Positions 35,189-44,785 of a DNA stretch of 58,942 bases are shown one piece after another. The stretch comes from Planctomycetota bacterium. GTDB lineage: Bacteria; Planctomycetota; Planctomycetia; Pirellulales; Pirellulaceae. The notes under the pieces are model-generated. The model was not told the origin of the DNA, did not search any database, and saw only the letters and a program-made list of their open reading frames with translations. Location: assembly GCA_026692905.1 (NCBI GenBank), contig JAPLNL010000030.1, positions 1 through 58,942 of the forward strand, given 5' to 3'. Numbering within the stretch: the first letter of the stretch is position 1; the number at the start of each line of letters is the position of its first letter. The position numbers and the translations under genes were made by a program.

Positions 35189-35202
35189 GGGACGATGGTC
35201 CC
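35189..35202. repeat. Solo family B end, GGGACGATGGTCCC
   Basis: A single 14-base inverted-repeat end of family B, flanked by CTC and GAGCTACT. Compare the paired copies at 11752, 44672 and 48338, whose right ends also run into AGCTACT or CCTAC. Confidence 0.7.
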
Positions 35203-35232
35203 GAGCTACTGGCTTCGTCACCTAGCCTATCA

Positions 35233-36045
35233 TCAATCGCGCAACATGCCAGTTCTCAGTTTTTCGGGCAGGTCGGGTTGTTGCCAAACGCTCATTCCGC
35301 CGTCAATGTAAATTGTTTGACCGTGGATATGTTCCGCATCGTCGCTCAACAGAAAGGCCGCTATTGGGCCACAAACGGATGCTTCCGGAACTTGGTTGTT
35401 TGGTGTGTGCAACTGCATCCATCTCAATGCTCCCGAGTCTCGATCGAGCACTTGATTGGTCAGCGGTGTCCGTACGAGTCCGGGGGCGATGGCGTTGACG
35501 CGAATTCCTTTGGGGGCAAGCGCCACACAGAGCGAACGAACCATACTGGAAACAGCCGCTTTGGATGCGTCGTATGCCGTGTGATCGGACTCGGCCAATA
35601 GCCCGTTGATGGATGCCGTAAACAAAACACGTCCAGAGGTTTTGTTTTGAATCCATCGCTTTGCGAAATACTGAGTTAGGAAGTAGCCGACTTTGACGTT
35701 CAAATCAAATGTGCGATCAAAAGTCGTTTCATCCATATCAAAAAAAGGCTTGTCGATAAAAACGCCGGCATTGTTGACCAGCAAGCTAATTTCGGGTGCG
35801 ATTCCAAGGGAGCGATCACCTATCTCCGCTAAAATCTTGTCGAGCGGTTGCCACAAATCGCAGTAGATTGGCGTGACTTGCACACCAAGTTGCTGGCACT
35901 GGCGAATAGTTTCCTGAGCCATTTGGTCTTCTCGCAGCCCATGCAAAATGAGGTTCGAACCGGCCCTAGCGAGGCTTATCGCGATGGCGGCCCCAACACC
36001 TTGAGTGCCACCGGTAACGACAGCTGTTAGCCCATTGAGTTTCAT
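35233..36045 (-). CDS. Short-chain dehydrogenase/reductase (classical type)
   Basis: 270 residues; nucleotide motif TGGTQGVGAA, NNAG motif LLVNNAGVF, catalytic Ser in FTASINGLLAESD, YDASKAA, then KGIRVNAIAPGLVRTPLTN and the terminal GQTIYIDGGMSVW. The layout fits 3-oxoacyl-ACP-reductase or glucose-dehydrogenase-like enzymes; substrate cannot be told. It stands between repeat blocks with no operon partner. Confidence 0.88.
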   Translation of the reverse strand: MKLNGLTAVVTGGTQGVGAAIAISLARAGSNLILHGLREDQMAQETIRQCQQLGVQVTPIYCDLWQPLDKILAEIGDRSLGIAPEISLLVNNAGVFIDKPFFDMDETTFDRTFDLNVKVGYFLTQYFAKRWIQNKTSGRVLFTASINGLLAESDHTAYDASKAAVSSMVRSLCVALAPKGIRVNAIAPGLVRTPLTNQVLDRDSGALRWMQLHTPNNQVPEASVCGPIAAFLLSDDAEHIHGQTIYIDGGMSVWQQPDLPEKLRTGMLRD

Positions 36046-36128
36046 TACAACGTTGATCCTTGTGAAAGCGAAGCTTGGAGACGCGCTTGCTCCCCTCGCC
36101 CCGCTTCGGCAACGCTGCGATGCATTTT

Positions 36129-36206
36129 GTAGCGAAACTCGTCAAGAGTTTCGGTCGTTTCGGTCGTGTAGGCGATACCGCCGAAAGTCTTGACGACTTT
36201 CGCTAC
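36129..36206. repeat. Long inverted repeat, family E
   Basis: GTAGCGAAACTCGTCAAGAG TTTCGG (36129-36154) pairs with its inverse ending in CTTTCGCTAC (36181-36206) over 26 bases with two mismatches; the loop of 26 bases contains GTCGTTTCGGTCGTG. It sits between two same-strand genes and is non-coding. No other copy was noticed in the window. Confidence 0.8.
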
Positions 36207-36247
36207 ACGCTTTGCCGCTTCGGGGAGAAGAAGATCTTACAGGGCTT

Positions 36248-37696
36248 TCATTCATCGCGCAAGCCCAGGCGGGCAAGCCAGCGACCTCGAGTGCGTATTT
36301 TACCCGATTGGTTTTCGTCCTCGGTTTGCGAAGAATTGTTTTCCTCGTAGCGTTGGATCTTTTCTTGAATTTCGAGTCGCTCACGAGCAAGCTTGGCTCG
36401 TTCTAGCGACATTTCGATTTCCGCTATACGTTGTTTTTGCTCCCAATCGTCTCTCAATTCTTTGAGTCGCAGTCTTTCCGAAATGATGAGGGCGTCCGAT
36501 TCGATCATTTCAGCGATGGCAGCCACACCAATGGACATGCCGTCGTGCGCAATGGACTGTTGTTCAATTAGTGTTTTGAGATCTGCGATCTCTTGATCCC
36601 GGCGTTCTATTTCAAATGTCGTTTGTTCCACAATTCTTTCGATATCGAGGACTTTGCGAGGGTCGCAAGGAGTCTCAGCGTGCGTTTCCGCCTCGAGCTG
36701 TTGCAACAGCGCTTCTTTGCGTTGTTCCCAGCTCAGCGTTTCGGATTTTTGACCAGGCACAGGACCGCACTTAGCCAGGCGTGATCCAAGATCATTGCTT
36801 TGCATTCGCAGCTCAATGGCCTCGTGTCTGGCTTCGAGCAACTGGCTTCTGAGTTGCTCAATTTGGAGCCGCAGATCCGGATCGCCCGCGTTGTCTTGTT
36901 TTGGTGCTGATTTCGCGTCTGCAAGTTCGCATTGGAGAAATAGCAACTGATCGTGGAGTTGCGAAACTTCCAAACTCAATTCGGTTTCTCGAGCGTCCGT
37001 CTTCTCGAGCACTCGTTGCGCAATCGACGTGAGACTCGCATCCGACTGGCGCGCTTCGATCGCTTCGGATTCGATGAACGTCAGCAGCGATTGGTATTCG
37101 GCTCGGGCATGCAACAAGAGATTGGATATCTTGGTATTCTCGCGTTGCGCTTCGATGAACTGCGATTCCAATTCCTGCAGACGGGACTTGCCCTCATCTG
37201 AGGCAGAACATGCGATACGAGATTCGGCGGTTTCGATCGCTTGTTTGAGATGCTCGCGAAGGGATTCGATTTCTACCCGCTCGCGTTCAAACGTCCGAGA
37301 TCGTTCCATCAGTTCATTCAGTTTTGAATCTACGGCTTGCGACCAACGATCGTCAAGTTCTTGCGGTGAGGCCAAGGAGCGTGATGGTTGAGTGATTGTC
37401 GTATTATCGACCGGCACAACCGACTGCGTTTCCGTTGCAGGCTTGTTGTCCATTGCGAGAGCCGTATCCAAAGCGTTCACGATATCTAATGCGCGAACTG
37501 AGGCAACATCCTGTGCAGATGGGTGCACAGGCATCGTCGGCATGGTCTTGGTGGTTGAGAGCTTTGGCAAAGCAACGCAGGCTACACTGTCGGAGGAGGA
37601 TGTAGGTAAACCGGTTGCGCGGTTTTGCCCAGCCTGAGCGACTCGGCCTCGCTGCCAGTAACTTTTTTTGCTTTGTGAACGCCTCTCGTTGGCCAT
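36248..37696 (-). CDS. Long coiled-coil protein of unknown function
   Basis: 482 residues without signal peptide. A disordered Ser/Thr/Pro-rich N-terminus (residues 1-110) leads to long heptad-rich helices (about 115-260, 280-320, 340-455), such as FERERVEIESLREHLKQAIE and IEMSLERAKLARERLEIQEK. The last residues, RTRGRWLARLGLRDE, form a compact basic tail that looks conserved. Such a shape suits a structural or scaffolding role in the cytoplasm. It is divergent from xseB. Confidence 0.8.
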   Translation of the reverse strand: MANERRSQSKKSYWQRGRVAQAGQNRATGLPTSSSDSVACVALPKLSTTKTMPTMPVHPSAQDVASVRALDIVNALDTALAMDNKPATETQSVVPVDNTTITQPSRSLASPQELDDRWSQAVDSKLNELMERSRTFERERVEIESLREHLKQAIETAESRIACSASDEGKSRLQELESQFIEAQRENTKISNLLLHARAEYQSLLTFIESEAIEARQSDASLTSIAQRVLEKTDARETELSLEVSQLHDQLLFLQCELADAKSAPKQDNAGDPDLRLQIEQLRSQLLEARHEAIELRMQSNDLGSRLAKCGPVPGQKSETLSWEQRKEALLQQLEAETHAETPCDPRKVLDIERIVEQTTFEIERRDQEIADLKTLIEQQSIAHDGMSIGVAAIAEMIESDALIISERLRLKELRDDWEQKQRIAEIEMSLERAKLARERLEIQEKIQRYEENNSSQTEDENQSGKIRTRGRWLARLGLRDE

Positions 37697-37878
37697 TGTG
37701 AATGTGACTGATAAGATGGAATGGACTTGCGATGAAAATCATAGTGATCAATGAAACAGATAGGTCGCCGTGACACCACTGCTTGGTCCCATTTCCAATT
37801 TTGAGCTGTTGCCCCAACAAAGGCAGCGGATTTTGACGGTTGTAACGACCGTTTCGCTTTTTGAAGAGCAACAGATTG

Positions 37879-38145
37879 ATGGCGCGCACGAAATCCGGTG
37901 ATTCCGATGAAAATCAGACTTTTGAGTCCGCCATGACTCAGCTGGAGCAAATTGTCCGAAAGCTAGAGGGGAATTCCTTGGGATTAGAGTCGTCCTTGGC
38001 CGAGTATGCCAAGGCAGTTGAATATGTCCGGTTTTGCCAATTGCAGCTTACGGGGGCCCGCCGAAAAATCGAAAAATTGCGAGGCTTGACGGGACGGGGC
38101 GAGGCGATCACCGAAACGTGGGAGGATGAAAACGGCGAAGGCTAG
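37879..38145 (+). CDS. xseB: Exodeoxyribonuclease VII small subunit
   Basis: 88 residues. FESAMTQLEQIVRKLEGNSL GLESSLAEYAKAVEYVRFCQ is the XseB family core, and length is typical. The subunit joins XseA in degrading single-stranded DNA. The ATG at 37879 is chosen; a TTG six codons earlier is possible. It heads the order xseB - prenyl synthase - dxs, the same order as in Escherichia coli. XseA is not in the window. Confidence 0.92.
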   Translation: MARTKSGDSDENQTFESAMTQLEQIVRKLEGNSLGLESSLAEYAKAVEYVRFCQLQLTGARRKIEKLRGLTGRGEAITETWEDENGEG

Positions 38146-38372
38146 TGCCACCGCTCTAACTTTGGTTCTCCTCGAGTGACTCAATCAATTCAACCCTCGC
38201 TCGCTCTCCCGAAGGTTTAGCAAGCTGAAACGCGGTGCTAATCCGAAATGCTCGATTCGGCGGACTACATTTTTTCACAATACTCCCTACAATTCATGTC
38301 GTTCCAGGAGGGCTATCGCGGTTGAAATCACTTGCGGGCCATCTACCAAGTGCTTGAGATCCAAACCCCATT

Positions 38373-39305
38373 GTGCCAATTTCGAACGACAAAACGACCG
38401 AAACCCTTGCCTTGCAAAGTCGTTGGAAAGAATTGACGGTCGAGGTCAATTCCTACCTCGAAAACTGCATCGCTAGTTTGACGAAGAGTTGCCCAAACAT
38501 CCTACGTGAGGCAATGCGGTATTCCTTGCTTTCGCCCGGCAAAAGACTGCGTCCAATCCTTTGTTTGTTCGGGGCAGAAGCTCTTGGGGCCTCGGTTTCG
38601 GATGCGATGGCCAATGCAGCGGCCGTCGAAATGATTCATAGCTATTCACTCATTCATGACGATTTGCCGGCCATGGATGACGATGATTTGCGTCGTGGTC
38701 GCCCCACTTGTCACATCCAGTTCGATGAAGCGACCGCAATTCTTGCGGGCGATGGGCTCCAGGCGTTGGCATTTGAAACCATCCTTACCAAAACCTCCGT
38801 CCCAGAGGTGGCTGTGCAAAGCTGTTTGATGTTGGCCAAGGCCGCGGGGCCGGAAGGGATGGTGGGAGGTCAATGCGACGATCTTTTGGCAGAAAAGCTT
38901 GGTGCGGCCGAAAAACAGGTGAGTGCGGTTGAAATGCTCCATGCCATTCACGCTCGAAAAACGGGTGCGATGATTCGAGCTTCGGTGGTTTTAGGAGGAC
39001 TAGCTGCTAGGGGGACGACCGCAGAATTGGAAAAACTGGCGATTTACGGTGATTGCATCGGAATTGCCTTCCAAATTGTGGACGACCTACTGGACGTGGA
39101 GAGCACGAGCGAAAACACTGGGAAGAGGACCGGCAAGGACAGTGAGCGTGGCAAACTGACCTTTCCAGGGGTCTATGGTGTTCAATCTAGCCGCGACCGG
39201 GCGGAAAAATTTGTTGAACAAGCGATTGAGACGATTGATTCCTTTGGATCAGCCGCGACTCCACTGAAACAACTTGCACGATATATCACGGATAGGAGCC
39301 ACTAG
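38373..39305 (+). CDS. ispA: Polyprenyl diphosphate synthase (farnesyl/geranylgeranyl type)
   Basis: 310 residues; condenses IPP with allylic diphosphates. The first Asp-rich motif is DDLPAMDDDD (about residues 89-98) and the second DDLLDVES; GKRLRP lies before the first, as usual. The two residues inserted in the first motif are the type II, mostly bacterial, pattern. Start is GTG at 38373. The dxs gene follows 7 bases after the stop, so precursor supply and chain building are likely cotranscribed. Confidence 0.93.
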   Translation: MPISNDKTTETLALQSRWKELTVEVNSYLENCIASLTKSCPNILREAMRYSLLSPGKRLRPILCLFGAEALGASVSDAMANAAAVEMIHSYSLIHDDLPAMDDDDLRRGRPTCHIQFDEATAILAGDGLQALAFETILTKTSVPEVAVQSCLMLAKAAGPEGMVGGQCDDLLAEKLGAAEKQVSAVEMLHAIHARKTGAMIRASVVLGGLAARGTTAELEKLAIYGDCIGIAFQIVDDLLDVESTSENTGKRTGKDSERGKLTFPGVYGVQSSRDRAEKFVEQAIETIDSFGSAATPLKQLARYITDRSH

Positions 39306-39312
39306 AAACTCT

Positions 39313-41217
39313 ATGCACGAAATGCTTGCCAAATTAGAGTCCGCAGAACCGCTTCAGCACATGTCCACGCAAGAGTTGGAAAATCTCGGCGTTGAAATCC
39401 GAGATGTTCTATGCAACTTGCTTGCGACTCGCACAGCGCACTTTGCCTCCAACTTAGGAGTCGTTGAACTTTGTTTGGCTTTGCATAGCGTTTTCGATTT
39501 CCGGAAAGATCGATTGATTTGGGATACGGGGCACCAGATCTACCCGCACAAATTGGTTACCGGCCGGTACCACGAATTCAAGACCATCCGTGAACGTGGT
39601 GGTTTGATGGGGTATCCCAACCCTGCTGAAAGCGAATACGATTTGTTTATGACTGGCCATGCTGGCTGCAGTGTTTCGACCGCCCTCGGATTGAAGAGTG
39701 GAGACGACCTGACGGGACAGGCAAGTCGAAAAAGCGTGGCGGTCATCGGTGACGGTGCGTTTCCATCCGGAATCGTATTCGAAGCCATGAACAATGCAGG
39801 TGCACTCAATGCAGACATGATCGTCGTCTTGAACGACAACAAAATGTCCATTTGCCCACGCGTTGGAGCCGTAGCGAGCTACTTGGATCGCCTGCGGACG
39901 AACCCGTTCTACACAGGCTTCAAAAGCGAAGTTGTTCGGGTGCTCAACAAACTGCCTTTGTTCGGAGACCCTACCGAGCGACTTCTGGCTCAAATCAAAG
40001 AAGGGGTCAAAGCCGGAATGGTTGGCGGTATGCTCTTCGAGGAGTTCGGCTTCCGTTATATTGGCCCGATCGATGGTCATGACATTCATTTGTTACGCAA
40101 GTATTTGGAGATGGTCAAGGACCAAAAGGGACCGACGCTGTTGCACGTGGTGACTGAAAAAGGTCGCGGCTATAAGCCAGCCGAAAAGGACCCTGTCTAC
40201 TTCCATACTCCTCCGGCATTCGAGGACGAAGACGGTTGTCCTAAGCCTCTAGGGGCTGGTGACAAACCTGCGTTCACAAACTTCGCCCGCGACGCCATCA
40301 TGAGCCAAATGAAAGTCAACAAAGCGGTCACGGTGATGACGGCTGCGATGTGCCAAGGAAACAAATTGGAGCCAGTTCGCGATGCATTTGCGGATCGTTT
40401 TTTCGATGTGGGGATTTGCGAGTCGCATGCCGTCGCGTTCGCTGGCGGACAAGCCAAAGTAGGTTTGCGTCCTATCGTTGCCATTTATTCGACCTTCCTT
40501 CAAAGATCGTACGACCAGATCTTCCAGGAAGTGGCCCTACAGAATCTGCCCGTCACCTTTATGATCGATCGAGCTGGATTGACAGGCCCGGATGGCCCAA
40601 CCCACCACGGTCTCTACGATATCGGTTATATGCGGGTATTCCCAAACATGGTGATGATGGCTCCCGCGGATGCGACCGAAGTCGAACCGATGCTCGAGTT
40701 TGCGCTTTCGCATTCAGGTCCATCATCCATCCGCTATCCCAAAACCACCGCACAGACTTTCGAGCGTCCAAAGCAACCGATTGAACTTGGCAAGTCGGAG
40801 ATCATTCGCTCGGGTTCCGATGGAGCGATCATCGCTTGTGGCGCTATGCTGCAACAAGCCATCGCTGCCGCTGAGATCTTAAAGAAAGAAGACATCAATG
40901 TAACGATCATCAACGCGAGATTCATCAAGCCGCTTGATATCAAGATGTTAAATCAAATTTTTGAAGAATGCCGTTTCATTGTCACGGTCGAAGAGGGAGC
41001 TTTGATGGGCGGATTTGGCTCCGCCGTTCTGGAAGCAGCTTGCGCCAATGGCTGGGACACTCGTATTTTGCGAACCCTGGGTATTCCAGATCAATTCATT
41101 GAACACGGTGACCGGGGCGAATTGCTCGCCGAACTAGGCTTGGACCCAATTGGCATCGCCAAGACATGCAAGACTTTAAATGAAAAGTACTCCAACGCAG
41201 AGCATGCAGGGGTCTAG
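39313..41217 (+). CDS. dxs: 1-deoxy-D-xylulose-5-phosphate synthase
   Basis: 634 residues; joins pyruvate and glyceraldehyde 3-phosphate with thiamine diphosphate, the first step of the MEP route to isoprenoids. The ThDP motif is GDGAFPSGIVFEAMNNAG with the closing Asn about 28 residues on (LNDNKMSI); DTGHQIYPHKLVTGR and DRAGLTGPDGPTHHG are also intact. The ATG at 39313 follows the prenyl synthase stop by 7 bases; a longer frame starting with TTG inside ispA is less likely. Confidence 0.95.
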   Translation: MHEMLAKLESAEPLQHMSTQELENLGVEIRDVLCNLLATRTAHFASNLGVVELCLALHSVFDFRKDRLIWDTGHQIYPHKLVTGRYHEFKTIRERGGLMGYPNPAESEYDLFMTGHAGCSVSTALGLKSGDDLTGQASRKSVAVIGDGAFPSGIVFEAMNNAGALNADMIVVLNDNKMSICPRVGAVASYLDRLRTNPFYTGFKSEVVRVLNKLPLFGDPTERLLAQIKEGVKAGMVGGMLFEEFGFRYIGPIDGHDIHLLRKYLEMVKDQKGPTLLHVVTEKGRGYKPAEKDPVYFHTPPAFEDEDGCPKPLGAGDKPAFTNFARDAIMSQMKVNKAVTVMTAAMCQGNKLEPVRDAFADRFFDVGICESHAVAFAGGQAKVGLRPIVAIYSTFLQRSYDQIFQEVALQNLPVTFMIDRAGLTGPDGPTHHGLYDIGYMRVFPNMVMMAPADATEVEPMLEFALSHSGPSSIRYPKTTAQTFERPKQPIELGKSEIIRSGSDGAIIACGAMLQQAIAAAEILKKEDINVTIINARFIKPLDIKMLNQIFEECRFIVTVEEGALMGGFGSAVLEAACANGWDTRILRTLGIPDQFIEHGDRGELLAELGLDPIGIAKTCKTLNEKYSNAEHAGV

Positions 41218-41247
41218 TTTGCCCCAGCAAGACGCTTGGAGGAAATT

Positions 41248-41336
41248 GGGAGGGCGAGGCTCCTGCCGAGCCAACCACGTTACGGTTCGGCAGGAGCCTC
41301 ACCCTCCCGAGAAATGAATTGCTTAGGTAAACTTGT
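41248..41336. repeat. Family A element, copy 6, partial
   Basis: The central hairpin (GGGAGGGCGAGGCTCCTGCC and GGCAGGAGCCTCACCCTCCC) is followed by GAGAAATGAATTGCTTAGG and TAAACTTGTCC, where similarity to the right arm ends. It lies between dxs and the PVC cytochrome gene. Confidence 0.85.
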
Positions 41337-41424
41337 CCAAGGCAGAGCCTTGGAACGAGGGTGCTGAATCGGATAGAATATCAGGTAACGTCCAGAACCA
41401 GCCCCTATCCAAGAAGATCACTCC

Positions 41425-44400
41425 ATGGCAAAAGTACTTTGCTCTGCGTTGCTTGCACTCGCTGGCTGCACTGCCATTTCTCAAGCGGACGAGACGCACA
41501 ACGTCGCAATCGGCAACATCAACTTCACCGTTGCCAGTGGCCTGCGACTGGAGCAAGTCGCAGATGAATCTATCATTCAATGGCCGATCGCAGCGACGTT
41601 TCACCCGGAAGGGGACTTGCTCGTACTCGAATGCCACTGGAACCGCGAAAGCGTTCAAAAGCAACTTGAATCCAAGCCGCATAAAATGGTGCGTCTCTCG
41701 GATTCCGATCACGACGGCAAGTATGACACGAGGCAAGTGATCGCTGACGAACTTGGATTCCCTGAGGGGATCATGGTACTTGGCTCGGATCTTTTGGTGA
41801 CAACGCCACCGCACATCTTGAAGCTATCGGACAAAGACAAAGATGGTTTCTTTGAGACAAAGGAAATTTGGTTCGATGCTGCGACGCTGACCCACTGCGC
41901 GAATGATTTGCACGGTCCTATGATGGGACCGGACGGATGGGTTTACTGGACCAAAGGAGCGTTCGCCGAACAGAAGCATCCTTTGATCGATCGCACCAAT
42001 CCCGACAAAGAAACGAGTGCACCTTCCAAAGCGGCACACATCTACCGGCGGCACCCAAGCGGCGGTCCTATCGAGCGTCTCATGACGGGCGGAATGGACA
42101 ATCCATCTGACCTCACGTTTTCGCCCGAAGGAGAACGCTTCTTTTGCTCTACGTTTCTGCATCATCCTGGCAATGGGCTTCGCGATGGTATCGGGCATGC
42201 TCCGCGCGGCGGATTGTTCGGAAAGCAGCATCAAGTTCTCGACGGCCACTGGTCGACCGGCCCGTTGCTTCAACCGATTGCGAATTTAGGTCCTGCCGCC
42301 CCAGCCAGCGTGCAATTCCTTCATTCAACTTACGTCCTAGAAGGAACCCAATGGGGAAGAACACCGGCCAGCGATCCGTTGCTAAACCGTTTTCTCGTCA
42401 CATCGCAATTCAATCTTCACAAAGTTGGTTTGCACCGACTTGTGCCCAAGGGTTCGAGCTTCGAAACCGAGAACTATGACTTGTTGTCGGCAGACCGAGT
42501 CGACTTCCATCCCGTGGATGTGCTTGAGGAAAGGAAAGGAAGCCTCCTCGTGTTTGATACAGGTGGCTGGTACGACTTGTGCTGTCCGAGCTCTGGAACA
42601 GACCAAAAGATTGCAAAAGGTGGAGTCTACCGATTGCGATCCGAAAAGCTTGCGACGATCGATTCGCGTTCGGTTACGCTTGAGCAAGACTTAAAAACGG
42701 CAAACTACAAGTCCGCTTTTCCTGGTCTTCGAAAGGGGGCGATGTGGCGAATTGCAGGGGCGATTACCGTATCCCCTGAAAGCGCTGATTTGTCCGACGC
42801 GATCATTGACCTGCTTTCCGACCCCGAACCAACCGTGCGGCAAACTGCGGCAAACATCGTCGGACTCAATCGCTGGAAGCGTGCGGAACAACCTCTCATA
42901 ACAATGTTGGCGAGTGACCACGCCCCATCGGTACGATCGGCCATGGAAGCTCTTGGAGTCGTTGGAGGTTCAAGTTGCCTCAAACCGATTTTGGCCGCAA
43001 TGGAAAAATTTCCGGATGACCGACTCATCCAGCATTCTGGGATCTACACCATGATGGAAATCGGCGACCGCGATAGCTTGATTTCTATCGCGATGCAAAC
43101 AAAAACCAATTCCGAACTCTATGCCACCGTTTATGCTCTCAATCAACTGGGTGGCGTTCCGGAGACGTTGTTTCCTGGGCTCGTTCAGAGCTTGAGCGAC
43201 GGAAGTGGTAGTTTACGTGGCTTGGCAATTGAATGCCTTAGCAAGAGCCCTGTTGGGACTGCGCTTTGTATCCCTTTTCTCGAGTCCGCTTGGGAGCGTG
43301 AAGATGCAGATCAGCTTGCGGCGAGTCTCAGCGTTGTTCAAAGCTGCCGATCCAATGCAGAGCTTCTCAATCGCCTAGCTCAGTGGCTTCACTTGGGGCC
43401 ATCCCTGACAGCAAAGCGTCAAGCTTGGTTGCAGTCCTGCTTGCAGCAAGTGGCCGGTGATCGGTTGCCCGCGGAGTGGTGTGCGCCACTTGAATCCTGG
43501 ATCAAATCGTCATCGAACGAGGATTTGACAAAAATTGCCACTGCGATTCGCAAGGCCAAATACTCAGACGAAGACCGAGCCAAGATTTCGGATGCTTTAC
43601 GAAGTCGGGCAGAAGCGATCTTGAGCAACTCAGCAGAGACAACATTGACCGCGCTGGCGGCTTGCCCGAATCTTACTCGACCGCTCAGTTCGGCGTGCGG
43701 CAACATAGGCATTGAACAACTCACTGCACCCGAGAGCAAGCTTTCAAGTCTCGCTGACGCAGCAATTTCCAAGTCCATCTTCAATCTTGAATCAGCTCAG
43801 TTTTTGGTTGGCAACTTGGACAAGGTGCCATCGTTGCATTTGCAGACTGCGATCGACGCATTGCTACGTAGCGGCAGCCCTGAGATCGATCAAAATTTAA
43901 TAGCCAAGTTGCCTCAGATGCCCGCGATCAAGACGCTTGCGGTCGAGAAAGTCCTTGCCAGTGTGAGCGGGCGGTCCGAAGAGTTCAAGAAACAGTGGGC
44001 GGCCATGATGCAAGCGGCCACGAGACCGCCGGAGAACATTGCAGACGAGTTGGACGCTTGGCTCAAACGGCTGCCTGCCGGCGACGCAAAGCGAGGCTAT
44101 CAAGTGTTCAGCAATAAGAAAGCAGCCTGCAGTAGCTGCCACCAAATCGGTTATGTCGGAGGTCGACTCGGGCCAGAGCTAAGTTCCATTGGCCGCACGC
44201 GATCTCGTCGTGATTTGATCGAGGCCATTGTCTATCCAAGTTTGAGAATTGCTCAGGGATACAGCCCGACACGCATTCGGACGTCGGACGATGAGGTCTA
44301 CAACGGACTGCTTTCGCGACAAACGGATTCTTACGTCGAACTGCTTTGCGGTGTCGACAAGACATGCCGAATTGAAAAGTCGGACATTGAGGAGCAAGGC

Positions 44401-44496
44401 GAAAGCAAAGTGTCCGTGATGCCAAGCGGTCTCGATCAGCAGATCGCATTGGAGGACTTTGCGGATTTATTGGCGTTTCTAGAGTCGAAGCGGTAA
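41425..44496 (+). CDS. PVC-type heme-binding CxxCH protein with propeller and HEAT repeats
   Basis: 1023 residues. The N-terminal signal ends with LALAGC, a possible lipobox. Residues about 30-400 form a propeller of the membrane-bound dehydrogenase type (GDLLVLECHWN, FPEGIMVLGSDLLVTTPPHI, GPMMGPDGWVYWTKGAF). HEAT-like helices fill about 440-860 (PEPTVRQTAANIVGLNRW). The C-terminal cytochrome domain has heme site CSSCHQIG (about residue 899) and distal Met near VMPSGL. Such proteins are plentiful in Planctomycetes; their substrates are largely unknown, and electron transfer in the periplasm is assumed. Confidence 0.9.
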   Translation: MAKVLCSALLALAGCTAISQADETHNVAIGNINFTVASGLRLEQVADESIIQWPIAATFHPEGDLLVLECHWNRESVQKQLESKPHKMVRLSDSDHDGKYDTRQVIADELGFPEGIMVLGSDLLVTTPPHILKLSDKDKDGFFETKEIWFDAATLTHCANDLHGPMMGPDGWVYWTKGAFAEQKHPLIDRTNPDKETSAPSKAAHIYRRHPSGGPIERLMTGGMDNPSDLTFSPEGERFFCSTFLHHPGNGLRDGIGHAPRGGLFGKQHQVLDGHWSTGPLLQPIANLGPAAPASVQFLHSTYVLEGTQWGRTPASDPLLNRFLVTSQFNLHKVGLHRLVPKGSSFETENYDLLSADRVDFHPVDVLEERKGSLLVFDTGGWYDLCCPSSGTDQKIAKGGVYRLRSEKLATIDSRSVTLEQDLKTANYKSAFPGLRKGAMWRIAGAITVSPESADLSDAIIDLLSDPEPTVRQTAANIVGLNRWKRAEQPLITMLASDHAPSVRSAMEALGVVGGSSCLKPILAAMEKFPDDRLIQHSGIYTMMEIGDRDSLISIAMQTKTNSELYATVYALNQLGGVPETLFPGLVQSLSDGSGSLRGLAIECLSKSPVGTALCIPFLESAWEREDADQLAASLSVVQSCRSNAELLNRLAQWLHLGPSLTAKRQAWLQSCLQQVAGDRLPAEWCAPLESWIKSSSNEDLTKIATAIRKAKYSDEDRAKISDALRSRAEAILSNSAETTLTALAACPNLTRPLSSACGNIGIEQLTAPESKLSSLADAAISKSIFNLESAQFLVGNLDKVPSLHLQTAIDALLRSGSPEIDQNLIAKLPQMPAIKTLAVEKVLASVSGRSEEFKKQWAAMMQAATRPPENIADELDAWLKRLPAGDAKRGYQVFSNKKAACSSCHQIGYVGGRLGPELSSIGRTRSRRDLIEAIVYPSLRIAQGYSPTRIRTSDDEVYNGLLSRQTDSYVELLCGVDKTCRIEKSDIEEQGESKVSVMPSGLDQQIALEDFADLLAFLESKR

Positions 44497-44502
44497 GCAG
44501 AG

Positions 44503-44631
44503 TAGCACGCCAAGCATTTGCGACTTTGGCGGGACAAGCCCACCAGTCGCTGGCCCTTGCAAGCTCGGGCTTCACGAACCGCAGTGAACTTGGGCCTCGA
44601 GCCCAATGTTCGCAACATGCTTGGTGTGCTA
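44503..44631. mobile_element. MITE-like element, family D copy 2 (inverted relative to 13458)
   Basis: Ends TAGCACGCCAAGCA (44503) and ATGCTTGGTGTGCTA (44617-44631). The left arm GCGACTTTGGCGGGACAAGC matches the inverse of the right arm at 13639-13686, and the right arm matches the inverse of the left arm at 13458. The amplified 22-base unit is present only once in diverged form (GAACTTGGGCC). 129 bp, non-coding. Confidence 0.85.
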
Positions 44632-44671
44632 ATAAGACGAGCGGCAGGATGAAAACTACCAGTTGTGGTTT

Positions 44672-44715
44672 GGGACCATTGTCCCGAACGAATAAACGGA
44701 CGGGACAATGGTCCC
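44672..44715. repeat. Family B element with one internal unit
   Basis: GGGACCATTGTCCC and GGGACAATGGTCCC enclose GAACGAATAAACGGAC, the inverse of one 17-base unit of the array at 11763. Flanks CCATCCTAC on the right and TTGGTTTGGG on the left. This is probably the unexpanded form of the element. Confidence 0.88.
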
Positions 44716-44785
44716 ATCCTACGGTAGATCTTGGTCTGCCGATCGCCTAAGAGGTTTCCATTGCCCGAGTTATCCATCGGCACGG

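Noticed and set aside
39454-40089. A 211-codon frame on the minus strand
   Set aside because: It is the antisense shadow of dxs; no domain is seen.
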